Origin: Clostridiaceae bacterium
Lineage (GTDB): Bacteria > Bacillota > Clostridia > Lachnospirales > Lachnospiraceae
Assembly: GCA_910575795.1 (NCBI GenBank)
Contig: CAJTGE010000039.1
Span: 1 to 38,462, forward strand
Direction: 5' to 3'
DNA length: 38,462 nt
Notes under the pieces: model-generated
The model's input: the letters and a program-made list of their open reading frames with translations, nothing else
Database searches by the model: none
What the model was told of the DNA's origin: nothing
Position numbers and translations under genes: made by a program
In this document: positions 32,560-38,462 of the stretch, in pieces
How the letters are laid out: the number at the start of each line of letters is the position of its first letter
How positions within the stretch are numbered: position 1 is the stretch's first letter

Positions 32560-34130
32560 AATATGTCTCCTCCCAGGACCCGGCGATCCACCTTCCCGTT
32601 GACCGTCAGCGGAAGCGACTCTAAAAAGACAAACTTTTTCGGAATCATATAATCCGGCAGAAAACGTCTCAGCGCCTCCCTGAGCCTCTGTGACTCTGCA
32701 AATGCGTCTTTCGGCATCTCCTCTGCCGCCACAAAGGCCGAAAGGCTCCTGACCTGCCCCCCGCGCCGGACCGGGAGCACCGCGGCCCGGCGGATCCCCG
32801 GAAGCTTCATGATATTCTGCTCAATATCCTCCAGCTCCATCCGGTAGCCGTGCAGCTTGATCTGCAGATCCATTCTCCCGCAGTAAAATAGCTGTTCCCC
32901 CTTTTGGTATCCCCGATCCCCTGTGCGGTAGAAGCGGTATGCGCGCCCCTCTATCTCCATGCTGCCAAAGGACTGCCCTGTCCGCTCCGGAGCATTCCAG
33001 TACCCGGCGCTGACCGTGTCCCCTGCAATCACGATCTCGCCGCTCTCCCCCTCGGGCAGAAGATTTCCCTCCTCATCCATAATAAAAATCCACGTTCCCT
33101 TCCTGGCCTTTCCCACCGGAAGCGGGTTTACCTCCCCCGCGAGTTCCCGCGTGACCGTCACGCCTGTAACCGCCACCGTTGACTCCGTGGGCCCGTACGT
33201 ATTCACAACCTCTGCCCTGGGAAATGCCTCCAAAAGCCGCTGCGCCGTCCGGTTCGCCAGCGTTTCTCCGCAGAACAGGAACGTCCTCAAATCCGGCAGG
33301 ACCGCTTCACCGAAGGAAGGATCCGATAAGCATACCTCCGCAAAGGACGGGGTTGACACCCAGACCGCTGCCCGCGACCGTTTCAGCGAGGCCAGAAGCT
33401 CCCTCATATTTCCCTGAATTTTCCGATCCAGGGCCCAGATCGTGCCGCCTGAATATAACGACAGGTACAGATCCATCACCGAAAGATCAAACGAAAACGG
33501 GGCCTGGTTCAGGAACACGCATCCTTCCCCTTCCTCCGTCTCCAAAAGGCTTCCCAGCGTAAGCCCCCACTCAATAAAATGATCCAGGCAGTCCCGCGTA
33601 ATCTGCACGCCCTTCGGCACGCCGGTGCTGCCTGAGGTAAATATAATATAAAACACATCCTGCGCCGCCACGGCCCGCTCACGCGCCGCTGCGCCCGCCG
33701 CTGTTTCAATGATTTTGTGGATGTCCTCCGCAAAAAGAATCTGCTGATAAGATAAAGACAGCTCCTCCGTCGCCATAATCACCTCGGGCTGCACCTCCCG
33801 GATCACCGCGTCCACGCGCTTTGAAGGAACCGACACATCGATTGGGCAATACGCGCGCCCCGATTTCACACAGGCCAGAAAACAGACCAGCATAAGCGGA
33901 TCCTTATGGCCATACACCACAACCGGGGTTCTCGTTCCCAGAGATTTGTCAAGATAATACGCCAGCCTGCCTGACTGTTCGTCCAGATCGCCCCAGCTTA
34001 TGCTGCGGGCCTTATGGCAGGGGATTTCTCCGTCCCCTTTATACCCCCCCCCGGCCGGTTTTTCATAGTAATAGGCCGGGCGGCGGGGATGCTTTTGTGC
34101 ATTTTCAGCTATTTTTTCCAGTATTGTCAT
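32556..34130 (-). CDS. dltA: D-alanine--D-alanyl carrier protein ligase DltA
   Basis: 524 residues from ATG 34130 (MTILEKIAENAQKH), which has AGAGGAG 10 nt upstream; the longer frame from 34166 is not favoured. Adenylation domain motifs are present: IIFTSGSTGVPKGVQ (near residue 160), NTYGPTESTVAVTG (near 295), YRTGDRGY (near 400) and the C-terminal Lys region PLTVNGKVDRR. It activates D-alanine with ATP and loads it on DltC. It overlaps the radical SAM gene by 26 nt, so dlt is translated as part of the glycan operon. Confidence 0.93.
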   Translation of the reverse strand: MTILEKIAENAQKHPRRPAYYYEKPAGGGYKGDGEIPCHKARSISWGDLDEQSGRLAYYLDKSLGTRTPVVVYGHKDPLMLVCFLACVKSGRAYCPIDVSVPSKRVDAVIREVQPEVIMATEELSLSYQQILFAEDIHKIIETAAGAAARERAVAAQDVFYIIFTSGSTGVPKGVQITRDCLDHFIEWGLTLGSLLETEEGEGCVFLNQAPFSFDLSVMDLYLSLYSGGTIWALDRKIQGNMRELLASLKRSRAAVWVSTPSFAEVCLSDPSFGEAVLPDLRTFLFCGETLANRTAQRLLEAFPRAEVVNTYGPTESTVAVTGVTVTRELAGEVNPLPVGKARKGTWIFIMDEEGNLLPEGESGEIVIAGDTVSAGYWNAPERTGQSFGSMEIEGRAYRFYRTGDRGYQKGEQLFYCGRMDLQIKLHGYRMELEDIEQNIMKLPGIRRAAVLPVRRGGQVRSLSAFVAAEEMPKDAFAESQRLREALRRFLPDYMIPKKFVFLESLPLTVNGKVDRRVLGGDIL

Positions 34131-35166
34131 TGGTTTTGTTCTCCTCTGTTGACGTTTTGTATCCATTCAGGCAATTTGAATTCCAACCATTCTCAGGCGG
34201 CTGCCTCTGTCTTTTACAAAGAGCCTCCTTTATAAATTGATTCCGAATTCCCGCATCTACAAAATCGCATCCCCTGCAAAATGGATATTGTTCTCTTCCG
34301 AAACGAAGCGCGTTCCGAAGCTGCCTGTAAGCGCCGCTGTCCCATATTTCCAGCAGCGTATGTTCATGTAAGTTTCCGTAATTCGTTTTTTCCAGCGCGT
34401 CATTACAGCAAATCCCCGCCCTCCCGTCCGGGTAAACCGTGATATCCGTAAATGGCATAATGCAGATCTTACGGCTGCGCTTTTTTTTGCGTTTATTAGG
34501 GGCTGTCCCCGCGCGGTTTGTCAGAATCTCCCGTATATACCGAATCTGTATGGTAATATCTTTATCCCAGTATGCTTTGTTATCCCTGACAAACTTATAT
34601 AGCCGGCAGATATTTTTATGCAGCTTTAACGTATCTGAATAATTATTAATGATCATCTTGTCAATGCAGGGAATAATTTTTGTAAATCTCTCCAATGTAA
34701 GCAGCGTTCCGTTCGTATAGAGCAGCATTTTTGCAAATGGAAGCTGTTCTCTTGCATAGCGGTACCATTCTTCTATCCTGGTATCCATAAACGGCTCATT
34801 ATTCACATACAGGTTCAGATAACCGGAATAATTGAGTTCTTTTAATTCTCTGATTAATTTATGGAACAGCTCTTCCTCCATCCTGCAAAACGGCCTTGTC
34901 TCCGCATTTCGGTTTGCCGGACAAAATTCACATGCGCTGTTGCATCGGTTGATCGTCTCAATTGAAATCAGGCATGGCATCAGAAGCGTCCCCTGAGCCT
35001 CCGCCTGGGCAAAGTGTTTCATATAACGTTTATATAAGCGTTTTCTCAGGCAATACTGCGCTTCCAGATACAGCCTGCTGGTTAATCCGGACATCGTTTT
35101 CCGTAAAAACCATCCTGCCGGGCCGCCATATGTCACACACCTGATTTTTGCTCTATTCTGACTCAT
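34105..35166 (-). CDS. Radical SAM/SPASM-domain protein
   Basis: 353 residues. The radical SAM iron-sulfur motif is CNSACEFC (Cys 75, 79, 82), preceded by a typical ISIETINR strand. The C-terminal SPASM-type region has Cys in KICIMPFTDITVYPDGRAGI-CCND and in YPFCRGCDF, for an auxiliary cluster. Such enzymes make radical modifications of peptides or sugars. Within this operon it may modify a glycan or its carrier; this is inference. It overlaps the GT2 gene by 14 nt and dltA by 26 nt. Confidence 0.85.
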   Translation of the reverse strand: MSQNRAKIRCVTYGGPAGWFLRKTMSGLTSRLYLEAQYCLRKRLYKRYMKHFAQAEAQGTLLMPCLISIETINRCNSACEFCPANRNAETRPFCRMEEELFHKLIRELKELNYSGYLNLYVNNEPFMDTRIEEWYRYAREQLPFAKMLLYTNGTLLTLERFTKIIPCIDKMIINNYSDTLKLHKNICRLYKFVRDNKAYWDKDITIQIRYIREILTNRAGTAPNKRKKKRSRKICIMPFTDITVYPDGRAGICCNDALEKTNYGNLHEHTLLEIWDSGAYRQLRNALRFGREQYPFCRGCDFVDAGIRNQFIKEALCKRQRQPPENGWNSNCLNGYKTSTEENKTNDNTGKNS

Positions 35167-36325
35167 GATATGTCTTCCCCATACGCAAAATTTTCATAAA
35201 CACGGTAAACAACACCCCCTCTGTCCCCAGAGAAAATAAAGAACCAAACAGTATCGCAGTCCTGCATATCCAGGTAGTATTTAACCTGCCAAAACCGCTT
35301 TCCTTCCACAGGTAAAGTGTAAACGCAGCGCCGGCCGCCCCGCATAAAAGCACAAGAAGGGAAATCCCGTATCCCCTTCTGTCCAAAAAAGCACATATTC
35401 GGTCCGCCATTCCAAACGAGCCGGGGAGCTGCCCGATCCGCTTTGCAAACATCTTCGTATATACAGCAAACTGCAGCATATGGAACCCGATCAGCATAAT
35501 CACGGCGCTGTAAAACATCGTTGTCACTTCAAACTGTATGCGCCCGATTTGCAGCGGCTGAATATAGATCCGAACCATAAACAGAAATCCGGCTGCAAAG
35601 AGTACGATACCCGGATATGCGAAAAGCCATTTGGGACTATATATCAGCAGAAATTCCAAATGCCGGAGCCCGTCCGGTATGCTCCTTAAGTGCGGGGGCC
35701 GATCCCGCCCATCCGGATACAATTTACATGGGATCTCCGTGATCTTCATGCCAAACAGCAGCGCTTTTACCACCATTTCACTCGCAAACTCCATCCCGGA
35801 TGTGTATAAGCCTAATTTTAAAATGCTGTCCTTTCTGAAAGCGCGCAGCCCACAGTGAAAGTCTGAAATTTCAGCCCCAAAAAAACACCTTCCAAGCCCG
35901 GATAAAAGCGGGTTCCCTATATACTGATGTGAAAACGGCATAGCGCCCTTTTCAATTCCGCCCTTAAACCGGTTTCCCATCACCAGCTCAAAGCCCTCAT
36001 CCAGTTTCTGAATGAATCCGCTTAAATCTGAAAAATCATAGCTGTCATCCGCATCTCCCATGACAATATATTCATATTCAGCCACTTCCACTCCTCCCCG
36101 CAGCGCGCAGCCGTATCCTTTCTCCGCAATCTCTACCACACGCCCACCCTTCTGACGCGCAATCTCAACCGAACGATCCGTGCTTCCATTATCCGCGACA
36201 AGGATTTCCCCGGCCAGGCCCGCCCGTTCCAGATACGCCTTCGCCTTATCCATGCAGCGCCCCAGCGTCTTTTCCTCATTCAGGCAGGGCATAACGATTG
36301 ATACTCCTCTTTTTCGCTCACTCAT
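35153..36325 (-). CDS. GT2 family glycosyltransferase with C-terminal membrane segments
   Basis: 390 residues. The GT-A domain (1-225) has SIVMPCLNEEKTLGRCMDKA, the nucleotide-sugar region ADNGSTDRSVEIA and the acidic motif MGDADDSYDF (near 95). Three to four membrane spans follow. It resembles the dolichol/polyprenyl-phosphate mannosyl- or glucosyltransferase group (DPM1/GtrB-like), which makes lipid-linked sugar donors at the membrane. A GT-C-type partner would use that donor; the next gene upstream encodes a multi-pass membrane protein that could be it. It overlaps the upstream gene by 8 nt. Confidence 0.87.
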   Translation of the reverse strand: MSERKRGVSIVMPCLNEEKTLGRCMDKAKAYLERAGLAGEILVADNGSTDRSVEIARQKGGRVVEIAEKGYGCALRGGVEVAEYEYIVMGDADDSYDFSDLSGFIQKLDEGFELVMGNRFKGGIEKGAMPFSHQYIGNPLLSGLGRCFFGAEISDFHCGLRAFRKDSILKLGLYTSGMEFASEMVVKALLFGMKITEIPCKLYPDGRDRPPHLRSIPDGLRHLEFLLIYSPKWLFAYPGIVLFAAGFLFMVRIYIQPLQIGRIQFEVTTMFYSAVIMLIGFHMLQFAVYTKMFAKRIGQLPGSFGMADRICAFLDRRGYGISLLVLLCGAAGAAFTLYLWKESGFGRLNTTWICRTAILFGSLFSLGTEGVLFTVFMKILRMGKTYHESE

Positions 36326-37601
36326 CCGATTTCCTTTCCGGCCTGCCCGGCTCTGTCATGTAACAAAGCATGCTGCAATATGAAAAAACTGCGACAGATA
36401 ACGTCCGATATGTAAACCAGTCATGAATACAGCTATGATTGCACATAAGCATGTACCACACAAATGGCATGAACAGTACCGCCAGAAAAGGACGCGATTT
36501 CTGCCAGCGCCGCCAGTCTCCCCCTTCCTTCTTTAACACCTTCCATACGCAGAAGCATGTATATGCGCACATCGCCAATACCCACCATCTGTTTTCAAGC
36601 TGGATACGGATATTATACAGAACCGCGTCCATGCGGGAGCATGCATTCCTGCCATCGGTCGCAGACAGCCTCTTTAAAATATGGCTCCCGGCTTCTGACA
36701 GCGAATAATGATCGGTCAGAAGAGAGGCCAAAATCCACTTTGCACTCCAAAATCCAATAAAACCAATCCCCCAGGAAATACAGTACCCGGCTAACGCTTT
36801 GATGGTATCCTTCATTGGCTTTCGGAGCCCATCCATCAGAACATACAATACCAGGCACATTCCAAGAGGCATGAGCAGGCATGAATTCATATTAAAATAG
36901 ACGGTAGCCATACCCAATATAAGAAAAAACACGGAATAGCCGGGCCCGTCCTCAATTTTTTCATGGAAACAGAGCATAAACAAAACCGGAATATAGGTCG
37001 TATAGAAAATGCAGGAAAAAAATATATTCATCGCTATCGTTACAGGGTTCATGCCAGCGTACGCCAGGAATAAAGCAATAACATATTTTTCAAGTCCTCT
37101 TTTTATCATAAAACCGATCACAAGCGCTATCACGATCGGCTGGAGGAACAAATTAAGCTGCCTGATATTGGAATAATCAGCAAACATCAGCAGAGGTTTT
37201 AAAATGATCAGGTATCCGTTCCAAAATCGGATCTGTCTGGCGGACAGACGGACTTCTTCTCCGTCAAACCACGCTTCCATCGTTTTTGTCGGAGAATCAT
37301 GATAATCCGACGGATCCAGCGCATAGGCAGATAAGGCATTATCAACCGGCCCTTTATCTCCTTTTAAAAGTGACAGTTGAAGAAAATAGGCATCCGTGAA
37401 ATTGTCTAATTTGCTGCCATCCTTTCCTTTTATCATCCAAACGTAATCTCCCTCTGAGGTAAAGGTCGCCATTGAACCTTCCACATGCTCGTATATGGCT
37501 TTTGTGGGAAGAAGCTGTGCCGCAAACAACAGGAAAAATCCCGTTCCGACGCCGGCCAGCAGCATGACGGTTATGGAGCGCATTTCCTTTAACCCGAACA
37601 T
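36318..37601 (-). CDS. Multi-pass membrane protein, possibly a GT-C-type glycosyltransferase
   Basis: 427 residues. It begins with a signal-anchor-like span (VMLLAGVGTGFFLLFAAQLL), then a soluble loop of about 110 residues, then eight or nine membrane spans. The large first extracytoplasmic loop and multiple spans are the shape of GT-C enzymes that use lipid-linked sugars, but no clear DxD/ExD motif was recognised, so the call is tentative. It follows the NeuC-like gene by 58 bp and overlaps the GT2 gene by 8 nt, placing it in the glycan operon. The AT content is a little higher than in the dlt genes. Confidence 0.55.
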   Translation of the reverse strand: MFGLKEMRSITVMLLAGVGTGFFLLFAAQLLPTKAIYEHVEGSMATFTSEGDYVWMIKGKDGSKLDNFTDAYFLQLSLLKGDKGPVDNALSAYALDPSDYHDSPTKTMEAWFDGEEVRLSARQIRFWNGYLIILKPLLMFADYSNIRQLNLFLQPIVIALVIGFMIKRGLEKYVIALFLAYAGMNPVTIAMNIFFSCIFYTTYIPVLFMLCFHEKIEDGPGYSVFFLILGMATVYFNMNSCLLMPLGMCLVLYVLMDGLRKPMKDTIKALAGYCISWGIGFIGFWSAKWILASLLTDHYSLSEAGSHILKRLSATDGRNACSRMDAVLYNIRIQLENRWWVLAMCAYTCFCVWKVLKKEGGDWRRWQKSRPFLAVLFMPFVWYMLMCNHSCIHDWFTYRTLSVAVFSYCSMLCYMTEPGRPERKSDE

Positions 37602-37659
37602 TCTTTACCATCCCCTTTTATCGCAATCGCTTTTTCAAACACGCTCCGGCGCCTGCACA

Positions 37660-38462
37660 TCACAGGATCGAACTGAGATCCACAAACCGCTTCTGCACCG
37701 CAAAATCCCATATATCCGGCCCCCGCAAAAGCTCCATAAAGCGCTCCGCACTCTTCCCGTCGCCAAACTGCTTCGCCTCAAAGCGGTATTCCTGCGCATG
37801 GCCGATCGCCTCTAAAATCTCCTCCCGGCTCTCATCCACATGCTGTAAGTTCCGGGATTTTTCCAGGCTGTACCGCCCTTCCTGCCTGCTCCCGATGTCA
37901 ATGGCCGGAATCCCGTACACGCTGCTCTCCCGCACCCCCGCGCTCGAATTCCCGATCATAAAATCCGCATGCTTTAAAAGCGTCAGGAAATATTCAAACC
38001 GCAGCGAGGGATACAGGCAGAACCGCCGCTCTCCTTCCATCCGCTTATACTCATTCAGCAAAATCTCGGATCCCTTATCATTATTCGGATAAATCACAAT
38101 ATAATCCCGCCCGGATTCCAGGAGCGCGTCCACCACCTCCTGGATCTTTTTCCCCAGGTTCGGGTAGTCGGTTGTAACCGGATGGTACATAAAAATTCCG
38201 TAATGTCCATAGGGAATATCATACCTGGCCTTCGCCTTATCAATCGAAGGGAGCGAGCCTGACAGCATGATATCAATATCCGGCGAGCCAATCACATGGA
38301 TCCGCCGCGCCTCCTCCCCGAGCTGCACAAGCCGCTTCCCGGCCTCCTCATTGCACACCAGGTGCAGGTGGGCAAACTTGGAGATCGCGTGGCGGATCGA
38401 TTCGTCAATCGTGCCCGACACCTCCCCGCCCTCGATATGCGCCACCCGGATATTGTTCAGGG
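37660..38462 (-). CDS. UDP-N-acetylglucosamine 2-epimerase (NeuC/LegG-like), partial
   Basis: The frame is open to the right window edge; 267 residues of the C-terminal part are visible. It reads LNNIRVAHIEGGEVSGTIDE, then IHVIGSPDIDIML, and GNSSAGVRESSVYGIPAIDI with GSRQEGR. These are the catalytic and UDP-binding motifs of hydrolysing 2-epimerases of the NeuC/LegG type (H-I-x-G-G-E, then G-S-P-D-x-D). The product would be ManNAc or a related sugar, the first step to sialic, legionaminic or pseudaminic-type acids. The other nonulosonate genes would lie outside the window. Confidence 0.85.
   Translation of the reverse strand, partial: LNNIRVAHIEGGEVSGTIDESIRHAISKFAHLHLVCNEEAGKRLVQLGEEARRIHVIGSPDIDIMLSGSLPSIDKAKARYDIPYGHYGIFMYHPVTTDYPNLGKKIQEVVDALLESGRDYIVIYPNNDKGSEILLNEYKRMEGERRFCLYPSLRFEYFLTLLKHADFMIGNSSAGVRESSVYGIPAIDIGSRQEGRYSLEKSRNLQHVDESREEILEAIGHAQEYRFEAKQFGDGKSAERFMELLRGPDIWDFAVQKRFVDLSSIL

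Overview
The window looks like chromosomal DNA of a gut Firmicute, most likely Lachnospiraceae (Clostridium cluster XIVa). This is inferred from consensus sigma-A promoters (TTGACA/TATAAT), AGGAGG-type ribosome binding sites, the dlt and opp gene content, and accessory proteins typical of that family. No rRNA, tRNA or CRISPR array was seen.

Layout. (1) Positions 1-300 hold the 5' end of a leftward NusG/LoaP-like gene and, just upstream, a 20-bp perfect inverted repeat enclosing a consensus promoter that points away from that gene; this has the form of an invertible promoter in its OFF state. (2) Positions 473-6000 are a graveyard: a YefM/YoeB-type toxin-antitoxin remnant, two AAA ATPase genes with internal deletions, a MarR regulator whose second operator and RBS now lead nowhere, remnants of small mobile-element genes, an IS630-type transposase tail, and large palindromes. 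(3) Positions 6025-9130 hold a MerR/GyrI-like regulator and UDP-glucose 6-dehydrogenase, separated by long hairpin elements. (4) Positions 9132-25301 are a leftward peptide-uptake operon (pepP, a second M24 peptidase, oppA, oppB, oppC, oppD, oppF). It is badly damaged: the second peptidase is frameshifted, oppA has lost its 5' part, and oppC is frameshifted in a poly-G tract and split by an 8.27-kb integrative mobilizable element (12173-20438). The element carries int, a xenogeneic-type XRE repressor, xis, a probable oriT, a MobQ-type relaxase, and cargo: a Nudix/pyrophosphatase-like fusion, a GNAT, an M24-fold protein, a KilA-N protein and a DUF6061-like protein. It has no type IV secretion or coupling genes, so it would need a helper. 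(5) Positions 25869-27917 encode a secreted M13 metallopeptidase lipoprotein. (6) Positions 28103-29225 hold a Panacea-domain (DUF4065) gene overlapping a membrane protein gene, a candidate toxin-antitoxin pair. (7) Positions 29703-38462 are one tightly overlapping leftward operon: a NeuC-like epimerase (cut by the window edge), a multi-pass membrane protein, a GT2 glycosyltransferase, a radical SAM/SPASM protein, then dltA, dltB, dltC, dltD and a small dltX-like gene.

How the parts work together. The right-hand operon couples surface-glycan building to D-alanylation. The left edge begins what may be another surface-polysaccharide operon, controlled by promoter inversion and a NusG-type antiterminator. 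The centre is a peptide-scavenging operon that now appears non-functional. Intergenic DNA is rich in palindromic repeats of at least three kinds, concentrated downstream of leftward genes.
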